Below, in pieces: positions 7,987 to 16,700 of a DNA stretch of 21,681 nt. The notes under the pieces are model-generated. The model did no database searches, was not told the origin of the DNA, and was given only the letters and a program-made list of their open reading frames with translations. This DNA comes from Planctomycetaceae bacterium (GTDB lineage Bacteria; Planctomycetota; Planctomycetia; Planctomycetales; Planctomycetaceae): positions 25,566 through 47,246 of the forward strand of contig DLVV01000424.1 in assembly GCA_003445035.1 (NCBI GenBank), in the 5' to 3' direction. Each line of letters opens with the position of its first letter. The first letter of the stretch is position 1. The position numbers and the translations under genes were made by a program.

Positions 7987-8667
7987 TCATGTGCCCGGCC
8001 GGTTGCCCCACAGCTCGATGTGCAACCGTGGTGACACTCGCCACCCCCGCGACTCGGCCGCCTCGCGGATCCAGTTCGCCCGCTCGGCAATCTGCTCGCC
8101 GGTCACGGCCTGCGGCATCAGCCAGATTCGCCCGGCCTCCACACCGGGGAACCGCTCGACGTACCGATCGATCTCCAGCACATCGTCGGGCTGATCGACG
8201 ACGAACTTCAACTGGTAGTCGAAGGTGTCCAGCCAACGCCGGATCACCTCGGGGACATCTCGATTCGCCTCGTGACGGGATGCCCACGTGGGGTCATCGA
8301 CCGGAGTCGAATTGCCGAGCTTGGGACTGATCGACATCAGGTCGGCGGTCACCTCGGCATCAACCGTCCCGGCCGTCTCGATCGTCACCACGTACCCCCT
8401 CTCGCGCAACGCCCGGGTCAGGGGCACCACACCCGGCTGCAGCATCGGCTCCCCGCCGGTCACAACCACGTGAGGGCACTCGAGCCCCTCGACTTCCTCG
8501 ACCACAGACTCCCACTCGCGGTGCGTCCCACGAGGTCGCCAACTGGTTTCGGGCGTGTCACAAAACCAGCATCTCAGGTTGCAACCGCTGGTCCGGACGA
8601 ACGCCGAGGGCGTTCCAGCATATAGCCCCTCGCCCTGGATCGATCCAAAGACCTCCGAAATCCACAT
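7987..8667 (-). CDS. queE: 7-carboxy-7-deazaguanine synthase QueE (radical SAM)
   Basis: This 226-residue radical SAM enzyme rearranges 6-carboxytetrahydropterin to 7-carboxy-7-deazaguanine in the preQ0/queuosine pathway. The N-terminus MWISEVFGSIQGEG is family-typical. The cluster-binding CxxxCxxC is CNLRCWFC (C29, C33, C36). GGEP (71-74), ETAGT (97-101), SPKLGNS (114-120) and LMPQAVTGEQI (183-193) follow in the usual order. I chose the ATG at 8667 because GGAGG (8676-8680) stands 8 nt before it and the protein then starts where homologues do. A GTG five codons upstream (8682) has no such site. It lies 21 nt after queC and is clearly co-transcribed. QueD, which would supply the substrate, is not in the window. 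Confidence 0.95.
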   Translation of the reverse strand: MWISEVFGSIQGEGLYAGTPSAFVRTSGCNLRCWFCDTPETSWRPRGTHREWESVVEEVEGLECPHVVVTGGEPMLQPGVVPLTRALRERGYVVTIETAGTVDAEVTADLMSISPKLGNSTPVDDPTWASRHEANRDVPEVIRRWLDTFDYQLKFVVDQPDDVLEIDRYVERFPGVEAGRIWLMPQAVTGEQIAERANWIREAAESRGWRVSPRLHIELWGNRPGT

Positions 8668-8675
8668 CGCGACCG

Positions 8676-8680
8676 CCTCC
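8676..8680 (-). promoter_or_regulatory. Ribosome binding site of queE
   Basis: GGAGG on the minus strand, 8 nt before the ATG at 8667. It decides that start over the in-frame GTG at 8682, which the motif itself overlaps. Confidence 0.7.
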
Positions 8681-8688
8681 ACCCGCTT

Positions 8689-9381
8689 CTACTGGTACGC
8701 CACCGGATCCTCGACCCCCGCCTCGGTGAACCCCTTCAGCCGCAAGTGGCACGAATCGCAGCGTCCGCACGAGCGACCCCGCTCGTCGGGGTCGTAGCAA
8801 CTGTGGGTCAGGCCGTAATCCACTCCCAGGGCCAGCCCCGTCGCGATGATCTCGGCCTTGGTCATCGCGACCAGCGGTGCGTGCACCTCGAAGCGACCCC
8901 GTCCCTCAACTCCGACCTGTGTCGCCAGGTTGGCCAGATCGGTGAATGCGGCAATGAACTCGGGACGGCAATCCGGGTACCCGCTGTAATCGACGGCGTT
9001 CACTCCAACGAACAGGTCGGTCGCCCCCAGGGTCTCGGCCCAACCCAGCGCCACGGCCAGGAAGATCGTGTTGCGTGCGGGCACATACGTCACCGGGATC
9101 CCCGATTCCATTTCCTCACCGGTGCGATCCTTCGGCACGTCGATGTCATCGGTCAGTGCCGATCCTCCAAACGCCCGCAGGTCCAGTGGCACCACGACAT
9201 GCCGTTGGACACCACCGGCAACGGCCACCGCCCGAGCCGCCTCGAGTTCGAACCGGTGCCGCTGCCCGTAGTCAAACGACAGGGCAAACGGCCGGAACCC
9301 CTCGTCCCGGACCATCGCCAGCACGGTCGCCGAATCGAGACCGCCGCTGAGCAGCACGACTGCCGGTCGCTCCCCCGCCAT
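8689..9381 (-). CDS. queC: 7-cyano-7-deazaguanine synthase QueC
   Basis: This 230-residue enzyme converts the QueE product 7-carboxy-7-deazaguanine to preQ0, using ATP and ammonia. The PP-loop is LLSGGLDS (10-17). The conserved FDYGQRH (36-42), VPARN (100-104) and [17 protein letters not shown] (126-142) are present. The zinc site is made of Cys195, Cys205, Cys208 and Cys211 in the [18 protein letters not shown] region. The ATG at 9381 is preferred because GGAGG at 9391-9395 is 9 nt upstream. An in-frame GTG at 9405 would add eight residues outside the usual family start. It is the first gene of a queC-queE pair transcribed away from argH. Together with queE it indicates synthesis of 7-deazaguanine for tRNA queuosine. 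Confidence 0.96.
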   Translation of the reverse strand: MAGERPAVVLLSGGLDSATVLAMVRDEGFRPFALSFDYGQRHRFELEAARAVAVAGGVQRHVVVPLDLRAFGGSALTDDIDVPKDRTGEEMESGIPVTYVPARNTIFLAVALGWAETLGATDLFVGVNAVDYSGYPDCRPEFIAAFTDLANLATQVGVEGRGRFEVHAPLVAMTKAEIIATGLALGVDYGLTHSCYDPDERGRSCGRCDSCHLRLKGFTEAGVEDPVAYQ

Positions 9382-9390
9382 CTCGGCGTC

Positions 9391-9395
9391 CCTCC
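9391..9395 (-). promoter_or_regulatory. Ribosome binding site of queC
   Basis: GGAGG on the minus strand, 9 nt before the ATG at 9381. It supports that start rather than the GTG at 9405. Confidence 0.65.
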
Positions 9396-9461
9396 TTTTC
9401 CCCACTGTCCAAAACAGGTCAACCTCACCCCCGGCACCCCGATCTTACAGATCCCTCGCCC

Positions 9462-9481
9462 GTCAAACACCGCTGGTTGAC
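9462..9481. promoter_or_regulatory. Imperfect inverted repeat between queC and argH
   Basis: A 20-bp segment with GTCAA at the left end and TTGAC at the right end; 8 of the 10 positions in each half are symmetrical. The two TTGAC ends point outwards, one towards queC and one towards argH. This is a possible shared -35 area or operator for the divergent genes. No good -10 box is found at 16-18 nt on the queC side. Confidence 0.3.
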
Positions 9482-9506
9482 CCTCCCCTCGAATGGCGTC
9501 TAGAGT
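9477..9506 (+). promoter_or_regulatory. Candidate promoter of argH
   Basis: TTGACC (9477-9482) and TAGAGT (9501-9506) are separated by 18 nt, with 5 of 6 and 4 of 6 matches to the sigma-70 consensus. A transcript would start near 9513, about 60 nt before argH. This is reading by eye only. Confidence 0.35.
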
Positions 9507-9571
9507 GGATTGTTGGCTCGAGCAATACGCGGAGTGCTCGAGACCCGATTGGAGCAAGGAGACACCGGCCG

Positions 9572-10954
9572 GTGGCTGACAAACCCTGGGGCGGACGTTT
9601 CAGCGGCGAGACCGATCCTCGCGTCGAGGCGTTCACCGAATCGATCAGCTTTGACCATCGCCTGGCCGCGGTTGACGTCCGCGGTTCGCAGGCCCATGCG
9701 CGAATGCTGGCCGAGGTTGGCCTGCTGACCGGAGACGAGCGAGACGCGATCGTCACCGAACTCGATACGATCCTCGGGGAGATCACCTCCGGGAAGTTCC
9801 CGTTCCGCACCGAGCTGGAAGATGTGCACATGCACATCGAGTCGGCGTTGATCGAACGGCTGGGCGACGTGGGCCGCAAGCTGCACACCGCCCGCAGCCG
9901 CAACGACCAGGTCTCGACCGACCTCAAGCTCTACGTCCGCGACGGCATCGATACGATCGACGGCTTGTTGCTGGAGCTGCAACGTGCGTTCGTCGCCCGC
10001 GGCAAGACCGACGCGGGAGTGATCCTGCCGGCCTACACCCACCTGCAAAGAGCGCAACCTGTCCAGGCCACCCAGTACTGGCTGGCCTACTGCGAGAAGT
10101 TCGGCCGGGACCGCGGCCGGCTGGCCGACTGCCGCAACCGGCTCAACGTCTCGCCCCTGGGCGGTGCGGCACTTGCCGGCACGAGCCTGCCGATCGACCG
10201 GCAGCAAACCGCGACCGAACTGGGCTTCGACGCGCCGGCCGGCAACAGTCTGGACATTTCCGGCGACCGCGATTTCCTGGTCGAGTTCACCTCGGCGCTG
10301 GCCCTGGTGTCGGTGCACCTGAGCGGCTGGGCCGAGGAATGGATCATGTGGTGCTCGACCGAGTTCGACATGATCAGCCTGCCCGATGCCTACACCACCG
10401 GCAGTTCGATCATGCCACAGAAGCGGAACCCTGACGTGCTCGAGCTGATGCGTGGCAAGTCGGCCCGGGTGATCGCTGCGGCCAACCAGTTGCTGGTGCT
10501 GCTGAAGGGACTCCCCCTGGCCTACAACCGTGATCTGCAGGAAGACAAGATCGCCGTCTTCGACGCGATCGACACCGCCGTCGCGTGCCTGGAACTGGCT
10601 CCGGCGATCGTCGACACAGCCCGACTGAACACCGACTCGATCACCGCTCGTCTCGAGGAAGGCTTCCTCGATGCCACCGCGCTGATGGAGTACCTGATCC
10701 GACAGCAGATCCCCATGCGAACCGCTCACGAGACGGTCGGACGGCTGGTGGCGCGGTGCGAATCGGAGAAGCAGAAATTGGCCGACCTGACGCTCGAGCA
10801 ATTTCGGGACGTCCACGAGTCGATCGACGAATCGGTCTTCGACGTGCTGGGAACAGCCAATGCGGTGGCGATCCTGCAGAGCCAGGGGTCGGGCGGGCCC
10901 GATGCGGTCACCGCCTCGCTGGCCCGCTGGCGTCAGGCACTGGGAATGGACTGA
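9572..10954 (+). CDS. argH: Argininosuccinate lyase
   Basis: This 460-residue enzyme splits argininosuccinate into arginine and fumarate, the last step of arginine synthesis, in the cytoplasm. It belongs to the fumarase/aspartase superfamily. The N-terminus KPWGGRFSG is typical. DVHMHIE (84-90), [14 protein letters not shown] (98-111) and the [14 protein letters not shown] loop with the catalytic serine are all present in order. Length equals the family norm. The start is a GTG with AAGGAG (9556-9561) 10 nt upstream, and the protein then begins exactly where homologues begin. truA follows after 18 nt on the same strand. There are no other arginine genes nearby. Confidence 0.97.
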   Translation: MADKPWGGRFSGETDPRVEAFTESISFDHRLAAVDVRGSQAHARMLAEVGLLTGDERDAIVTELDTILGEITSGKFPFRTELEDVHMHIESALIERLGDVGRKLHTARSRNDQVSTDLKLYVRDGIDTIDGLLLELQRAFVARGKTDAGVILPAYTHLQRAQPVQATQYWLAYCEKFGRDRGRLADCRNRLNVSPLGGAALAGTSLPIDRQQTATELGFDAPAGNSLDISGDRDFLVEFTSALALVSVHLSGWAEEWIMWCSTEFDMISLPDAYTTGSSIMPQKRNPDVLELMRGKSARVIAAANQLLVLLKGLPLAYNRDLQEDKIAVFDAIDTAVACLELAPAIVDTARLNTDSITARLEEGFLDATALMEYLIRQQIPMRTAHETVGRLVARCESEKQKLADLTLEQFRDVHESIDESVFDVLGTANAVAILQSQGSGGPDAVTASLARWRQALGMD

Positions 10955-10972
10955 ACCGACAAGCACACCACC

Positions 10973-11803
10973 ATGCGCAACATCCGTCTGAGGCTGGCCT
11001 ACGACGGAACCCGGTACGTCGGCTGGCAGGTGCAACCCAACGGCCAGAGCGTTCAGGCGAGTCTCGAGCAGGCCATCGAACAGTTGACCGGAACCGCCAC
11101 GCGAGTCACCGCAGCCGGGCGGACCGATTCGGGAGTTCACGCGGTCGGACAGGTGGCCAATTTTGCAACCGAGTCGGACATCCCCTGCAGCAACATCCGC
11201 TCGGGACTCCAGCACTTCCTCCCCGATGAGATCGTCGTGGTCGAGGCTGACGAGGTCGCCGAGGAATTCCATGCCACCTACTCGGCCACCGGCAAGTGGT
11301 ACCGTTACGTGATCCACAACGCCCGTCCACGACATCCGTTCCTGGGCAACTACGCCTGGCAGTACGAGGCCGAACTGGATATCGAGGCGATGCAGGCCGC
11401 GGCCAAACGACTGATGGGCACGCACGACTTTCGGGCCTTCGAAACACAACACCCCAACCGGGCCTCGAGTGTGCGAAGCGTCGACCGTCTGGACGTCACT
11501 CGCCACGACCAGTTCAGCACCTGGTCCCTGTGGCCAGTCGACACCGAACCGGTCACGGACGACGGGCCGTTCATCTGGATCGACATCGCCGCCGACGGAT
11601 TTCTCTACAACATGGTCCGCGCCATCACGGGCACACTGGTGCAGGTGGGCCGCGGGCGGATGACCGCCGACCAGTTGGCAGCCGTGTTGGCCGACGGAAC
11701 CCGCGACGACGCGGGAGAGACGGCTCCCGCGTGTGGCCTGTACCTGATGCGAGTCGAGTATGATGAGAAGAGGATCGCGTCGCCGGACCCGGGAAGCTCC
11801 TGA
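10973..11803 (+). CDS. truA: tRNA pseudouridine(38-40) synthase TruA
   Basis: This 276-residue enzyme isomerises uridines 38-40 in the anticodon arm of tRNA to pseudouridine. The catalytic motif AAGRTDSGVHA (47-57) contains the essential Asp52. LAYDGTRYVGWQ (8-19) and GKWYRYVI (107-114) precede it and follow it in the family order, and DGFLYNMVRAITGTLVQVG (208-226) is the conserved C-terminal motif. Residues about 179-199 add a stretch of Trp-rich and acidic sequence before that motif that looks longer than in typical TruA; the frame is intact. No clear Shine-Dalgarno is seen, so translation may depend on coupling to argH 18 nt upstream. Confidence 0.95.
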   Translation: MRNIRLRLAYDGTRYVGWQVQPNGQSVQASLEQAIEQLTGTATRVTAAGRTDSGVHAVGQVANFATESDIPCSNIRSGLQHFLPDEIVVVEADEVAEEFHATYSATGKWYRYVIHNARPRHPFLGNYAWQYEAELDIEAMQAAAKRLMGTHDFRAFETQHPNRASSVRSVDRLDVTRHDQFSTWSLWPVDTEPVTDDGPFIWIDIAADGFLYNMVRAITGTLVQVGRGRMTADQLAAVLADGTRDDAGETAPACGLYLMRVEYDEKRIASPDPGSS

Positions 11804-11848
11804 AACCCGATTCCGCCTCACACCAGCCGCCACCAGCCAACACCTCCC

Positions 11849-13003
11849 ATGCGCATCGCCCACGTCATCACACGGTTGATCCTTGGCGGAGCCCAGCAGA
11901 ACACCCTGCTGACCGCGGCGGGACAGGCCGAAGATTTCGGTGACGAGGTGATCGTGATCACCGGGCCTGGGATGGGTGCCGAGGGCAGCCTGGTTGAATG
12001 GGCCCGCGACCGGGGACTCGAGTTGAAACTGGTCCCGGAGATGGGCCGGGCGATCCGCCCGTGGAACGACTGGACCAGCTACCGAAGAATCGCTGCGGCG
12101 ATCGGCGAATTCGCCCCCGACATCGTCCACACCCACAGTTCCAAGGCGGGCATTCTTGGCAGGGCTGCCGCTTCGCGACAACGGATCCCGGTCGTTCACA
12201 CGATCCACGGTGCCGCCTTCCACGTCGGCCAGTCGATGCTGGCCCGGGCGATCTTCCGCCGTGCCGAACGCTGGGCCGCTCGCCGCTGCCAAGCGCTGAT
12301 CAGCGTCTGCGACGCCATGACCACTCAGTACGTCGATGCCGGAATCGCCCCGCCCGAGAAGTTCACGACGATCTACAGTGGAATGGATGTCGAACCGTTC
12401 CTGGATCCGCCAAGAGCCAGGAAGGAAGTGAGGTCCGAACTGGGATTCGCCGACGACGATGTCGTCATCGGCAAGATCGCCCGGCTGTTCGATCTCAAGG
12501 GACACCGTTTCCTGCTCGAGGCCGCCGGCCGGATTGCCGCGGCCTGTCCGCGAGCGAAGTTCCTGCTGGTCGGTGACGGGCCGCTGCGGTCCCGGTTCGA
12601 AGACCGGATCGCCAGCGAAGGACTGACCGACCGGTTCGTGTTGACCGGACTGGTTCCACCCGAGCGAATCCCCGAGTTGATCCACGCGACCGACCTGGTG
12701 GTGCACGCCAGCCTCTGGGAGGGCCTGGCACGTGTTCTGCCCCAGTCGATGCTCTCGGGAAAGCCGGTTGTCAGCTTTGCCATCGATGGAGCGCCCGAGG
12801 TCGTGATTCCTGATGAAACCGGCTTGTTGGTTCCGGCCGGATCGGTCGACGGGCTGGTCGACTCGGTGACGCAGCTTGTTGAAGACGAACCACTGCGAAA
12901 GCGAATGGGCAACGAGGGCCTGCGGCGGTCAATCGAGACCTTCCGCTACCAGGACATGGCTCGCCGTGTCCGCGAGGTCTACCAGCGGGTGTTGAACGAC
13001 TGA
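11849..13003 (+). CDS. Glycosyltransferase, GT4-like (GT-B fold)
   Basis: This 384-residue protein has two Rossmann-like halves. The N-terminal half has the glycine-rich loop VITRLILGGAQQNTL (6-20) and VHTHSSKAGILGR (93-105), both typical of acceptor-side GT4 domains. The C-terminal, nucleotide-sugar half has GKIARLFDLKGH (208-219), FLLVGDGPLRS (238-248) and the SLWEGLARVLPQSMLSGKPVV segment (288-308), followed by DGAPEVV. The usual EX7E is EX7Q here (E291, Q299), a substitution I believe occurs in parts of this family. The sugar donor and acceptor cannot be read from sequence; cell-surface polysaccharide or glycolipid synthesis is the likely setting. It follows truA by 45 nt without a clear binding site. 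No other polysaccharide genes are in the window. Confidence 0.88.
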   Translation: MRIAHVITRLILGGAQQNTLLTAAGQAEDFGDEVIVITGPGMGAEGSLVEWARDRGLELKLVPEMGRAIRPWNDWTSYRRIAAAIGEFAPDIVHTHSSKAGILGRAAASRQRIPVVHTIHGAAFHVGQSMLARAIFRRAERWAARRCQALISVCDAMTTQYVDAGIAPPEKFTTIYSGMDVEPFLDPPRARKEVRSELGFADDDVVIGKIARLFDLKGHRFLLEAAGRIAAACPRAKFLLVGDGPLRSRFEDRIASEGLTDRFVLTGLVPPERIPELIHATDLVVHASLWEGLARVLPQSMLSGKPVVSFAIDGAPEVVIPDETGLLVPAGSVDGLVDSVTQLVEDEPLRKRMGNEGLRRSIETFRYQDMARRVREVYQRVLND

Positions 13004-13008
13004 CTGTC

Positions 13009-13102
13009 AATCGGCTGATTCCCCACGTTGGTCCGGTTGACTGCCGATTCCTCTTCAATCGGCGACGCCACACTCCGTGATTTGCTAGAATCCACAAATC
13101 GG
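13009..13102. promoter_or_regulatory. AATCGG motif cluster with 7-bp inverted repeat
   Basis: The hexamer AATCGG occurs at 13009-13014, 13057-13062 and 13097-13102, and in reverse orientation at 13044-13049. The middle two belong to a perfect inverted repeat, GCCGATT (13043-13049) and AATCGGC (13057-13063), with a 7-nt spacer (13050-13056). It lies about 20-40 nt upstream of the candidate -10 box. The structure has no T tract, so it is not a standard terminator of the glycosyltransferase gene. A protein-binding operator is the favoured reading. Confidence 0.4.
13083..13091 (+). promoter_or_regulatory. Extended -10 box upstream of the HMA-like gene
   Basis: TGCTAGAAT combines a TGn extension with TAGAAT (5 of 6 to the -10 consensus). 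There is no good -35 hexamer at 16-18 nt, as is common for extended -10 promoters. A transcript would start near 13098, about 50 nt before the ATG at 13149. Confidence 0.45.
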
Positions 13103-13106
13103 AAGT

Positions 13107-13122
13107 TGTTGATCTGTTGATC
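13107..13122 (+). repeat. Tandem 8-bp repeat in the HMA-like gene leader
   Basis: TGTTGATC occurs twice head to tail (13107-13114 and 13115-13122), just after the predicted transcription start. It could be a binding site or chance. Confidence 0.4.
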
Positions 13123-13148
13123 TCCCGTGTCGATGTAGGGTTGCCGTC

Positions 13149-13730
13149 ATGCTGCACAGGTTCACACCGCTGTTCGCCGCCGCGTTGTTCGTGATCTCAT
13201 CGGCCGCCACCGCATTGGCCGGCCAGGTGACCATCAAGGGAACCCACCTGTGCTGTGGTGCCTGCCAGACCCGGGCGGAGAAGGCACTGGCGGGCATCCC
13301 CGGTCTGACCAAGGCCTCGGTCGACCGCAACTCAAAGGTCATCAGTTTCGTGGCCGCAAACACCAAGGCGGTCACCGCCGGCATCGCGTCGCTGGCCAAG
13401 TCGGGTTTCTACGGTGCAGCAATTCACGAGAAAACGCCGGTCCAGTTCCCCGCCACCGGTGCCAAGAAGAACGTGCGTGGCGAGACTCACACGCTTCGCG
13501 GCGTGCACCTGTGTTGCGACGCCTGTGTCGTGGGAGCCCAGAAGGCGGTCGAAACGGTCAAGGGCCTGCAGGCGATCGAGATCGATCGCAAGGTGCGGAC
13601 CGTGAAACTGATCGGCAAGGAGATCAGCCTGGCCGAGGCGATCCGGGCCCTGCAGAAGGCCGGCTTTTATGCTCACGTCCGGGTGCCAAAGAAACCCAAG
13701 TCACCAAAGAGCCCCAAGAAAAAGAAGTGA
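13149..13730 (+). CDS. Secreted protein with two HMA-like domains
   Basis: This 193-residue protein has a signal peptide (residues 1-24, likely cleaved after ALA). Two tandem domains of HMA (heavy-metal-associated) size and pattern follow, about 26-93 and 112-178. Each begins with an HLCCxAC motif (H33-C39, H120-C126) where classical HMA domains have a GMTCxxC loop, and each ends in a GFY turn (G86-Y88, G172-Y174), the usual closing element of the fold. The tail is very Lys/Pro-rich (180-193). The fold suggests binding of a soft metal such as copper, or an adhesion role for a degenerate copy; the metal is not known. The ATG is preceded only by a weak AGGG at 9 nt. The gene is 6 nt before the giant WD40 gene and must be co-expressed with it. 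Confidence 0.85.
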   Translation: MLHRFTPLFAAALFVISSAATALAGQVTIKGTHLCCGACQTRAEKALAGIPGLTKASVDRNSKVISFVAANTKAVTAGIASLAKSGFYGAAIHEKTPVQFPATGAKKNVRGETHTLRGVHLCCDACVVGAQKAVETVKGLQAIEIDRKVRTVKLIGKEISLAEAIRALQKAGFYAHVRVPKKPKSPKSPKKKK

Positions 13731-13736
13731 TCCCTC

Positions 13737-16700
13737 ATGGACTCGCGGCTCATCTGTGGAGGGGCCCTGCTGCTGGTCCTGTCGGTGGCTCCGGCCCTGG
13801 CCTGGCAGGACAAGCCCCCACCGCCCCAGATCCAGTATCTGGAAGGCCTGCCCGAACGGCCCTACTCGGTGGCGATCAGCCCCGATGGCCAAACCGTCAT
13901 GGCTGGCGGTGTCGATGGAACGATCGGCATCTGGGATCGCCAGACGGGTGAACCGGTCCGAATCTTCCGGGCGGCCCCGGGTCCATTGCTGGGCCTGTCG
14001 GTCTCTCACAGCGGCAACTTCTACGCGACCAGCGGGACCCACGGCTCCGTCCGGGTCTTCGAACTGCCCCGTCGCAGCCCCCTGGCCACACTGACCGGCC
14101 TCACCGGCGATCCAACCTGCGTGGCAATTTCGCCCGACGGTCAAGTGGCTGTCTCCGGCGACTCAGCCAAAATCGTTCGTGTCTTCTCCCTCGTGAACAA
14201 GGCCCCCCTGCACGATCTGCCCGGCCACGCGTCGGCGATCAGCGGCGTCGCCTTCATTCCCACCGCCCGCACCGTGCTGGCCGCTGCCGTTGACGGATCC
14301 CTGCGAGGGTGGCTGTACACCAACAGGGAGTCGCGAGGCGTGATCCAGACCACTCCCATCAACGCCGTCGCCGTCAATCCCGAGGGCAAGCTGGTTGCGC
14401 TGGCGGGCAACGACGGAGTCGTCCGGACCCTCGCCTGGCCGCCGGCACCGCGAAAGCAACTGGTCCAGCACGGGGCCAACGTCCCAGCGGTCGCCATCAC
14501 GCCCGACGGAAAGACCATCGTCAGTGCCAGCGAAAACCAGCAACTGCAGCTCTTCGAGGGTGCCACCGGCAAGGCCGTCAGGACGCTGGCCGGCCAGCAG
14601 GGCACGACCACCTCGATGGATCTCCATCCCCGCGGAACCCTGGTCGTCACCGGCAACAGCACGGGGGCCTGGCAGGCGTGGGAGACGGCCGAGGGCCGTC
14701 CGCTGCCGGGTCGAGGTGGCCACCAGCAGGGCATCCTGGCAATCGCCGTGTCTCCCGCCGGGGGCAGCGGGCTGGCCACTTCCGGAGCCGACGGCACGGT
14801 CCGTACCTGGACGCTCGTCACCCCTCCAGAGCCCCTGGCCGGTCACACCATGTCACTGACCTCGATCGTCCTGGCGGCCGACGGCAAGACCCTGGTCACC
14901 GGTAGTGCCGACAAGACATTGCGAACCTGGAACACCACCGACGCAAAACCCGGACCGGCTCTGCCGGCAGCCGCAGCAGCGGTTCGCGTCGTGGCCAGCG
15001 GCCCGGATGCGACGTTGTTGGTCCGGGGCGACACGGCCGGACATCTCGAATTGATCGCGGGGAACGCCAAGCCCAGGACGCTGGGGGCTCACATCGGAGC
15101 CGTCAACGCCGCGGCGGTGTTCCCCGATGGCAAGACGATCATCACCGCCGGAGCCGACGGCAAGGTCCGCACCTGGACCATGAAACCCGAACCCACGGCC
15201 ACCTTTCCGGCTCACCCGGGTCCGCTCACCGTCATCGCCCGCACCATCGACGGCAAGCGACTGGCCACCGGGTCGAACGACGGCCGGGTCCGGTTGCTGG
15301 CGGCCGGTGGAGGCAAGGTGCTGAAAACCCTGGCCGGCCTGCCCGGCACGATCACCTCCGCCGCCTTCGCCCGCAATGCCGCCCTGGTCGTTGCCGGCAA
15401 CAACCAGGGCAAGGTTCGCATCTGGAACACCGCCGATGGAACCGTCATCGGTGAACTGGCCGTCCACACCGGCGCGGTGTCCGGTGTCGCCCTGCATCCC
15501 GACGGAAAGAGACTGGTCACGGCCGGTGCTGACGGCAACTGCAAGGTCTGGGCATTGCCCCTGCCCAAGCCGGGTGCCGCGAACAAGGCAGACAAGAAGG
15601 ACAAGAAAAAGAAGGACGAGCCGATCAAGCCGCTGGTGATGGTGGCGGCCCACCCCGGAGGTGTCACGTCACTGGCTCTCTCGGGCGACGGCAACCAGGT
15701 CCTGACCGGAGGAGCCGACAAGCAGGTCAAGCTGTTGGCCATCACCGGCCAGGCGGTTCGCACCTATTCGGGCCACTCCAACCCCGTCCGGGCGGTCGCC
15801 CTGACCAAGGATCGGGTCATCGCCGGTGGTGACGACAAGACCGTCCGCCACTGGACTCGTTCCAACGGGGCCGCGGGACCGGTTGTGACTCTTCCGGCTG
15901 CCGTCCTCGGACTGGCCGTCGACACCAGCGGCCGCCGCGCCGCGGCAACGCTTGCCGACGGAAGTGTCCGGGTGATTGACCTGGTGGCCGGAGCCGAACT
16001 CGAATGGTTTGTCGGTCACAAGGGTCCGGTCCGGCAGGTGGCCTGGACGTCCGCCGACACGGTGGTCACCGGCGGTGACGACAAGTCGCTGCAGGCGGTG
16101 GTCGTCAGTGCCGGCTCGGTTCACATTGCCGATGTCACCGCCGTGGGTGACCTGGCCCTGCTCCCCGACGGCAGCGGGTATTTCACCGGTGGAGCCGACC
16201 GCACGCTCAAGCAATGGTCGTCTGACGGCACGCCGATCAAGACGCTGTCGACCCTGGCCGCCCCGATCCGGCACGTCTCGGTCAGCCCCGACGGCAAGCG
16301 GGTTGTGGCCGGCGGGGATCCGCTCTCTTCGAGCAAGGAAGTCCGCGGCTTCCAGGTGGCCGATGGCAAGCAGCTGTTTTCGGTACAGATGCCGGCCGGT
16401 GTCACCGCGATGGGGATGTCGGGCAACAATCGGCTGGCCGTGACCGATTCGGGCAAGGCCCTGCACTGGTTCGATTCGGCCACCGGCACATTGCTCGAGA
16501 CATCGCTCACGACCGCGGTGGCCACCGACCTGGTCGCGACCTCAAAGGGTCGCACCCTGTACCTGGCCGGAGCCGACAACAAGGCCTGGGTGGTCCGATC
16601 GTCGCTCGATCACCTGCTGACCGGCCACAAGGGGGCCGTCAGCGGTGTCGCCTGGTCCTCCGAGGGACGTTGGTTGATCTCCTCCGGCGCCGACAACTCG

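Noticed and set aside
9442..9466. Promoter of queC (TTGACG with TAAGAT)
   Set aside because: The spacer is only 13 nt, too short for a sigma-70 promoter.
9500..12706. Open reading frame of over 1000 codons on the minus strand
   Set aside because: It is antisense to argH, truA and the glycosyltransferase, which are unmistakable. Its translation shows no family motif; such shadows are common in GC-rich DNA.
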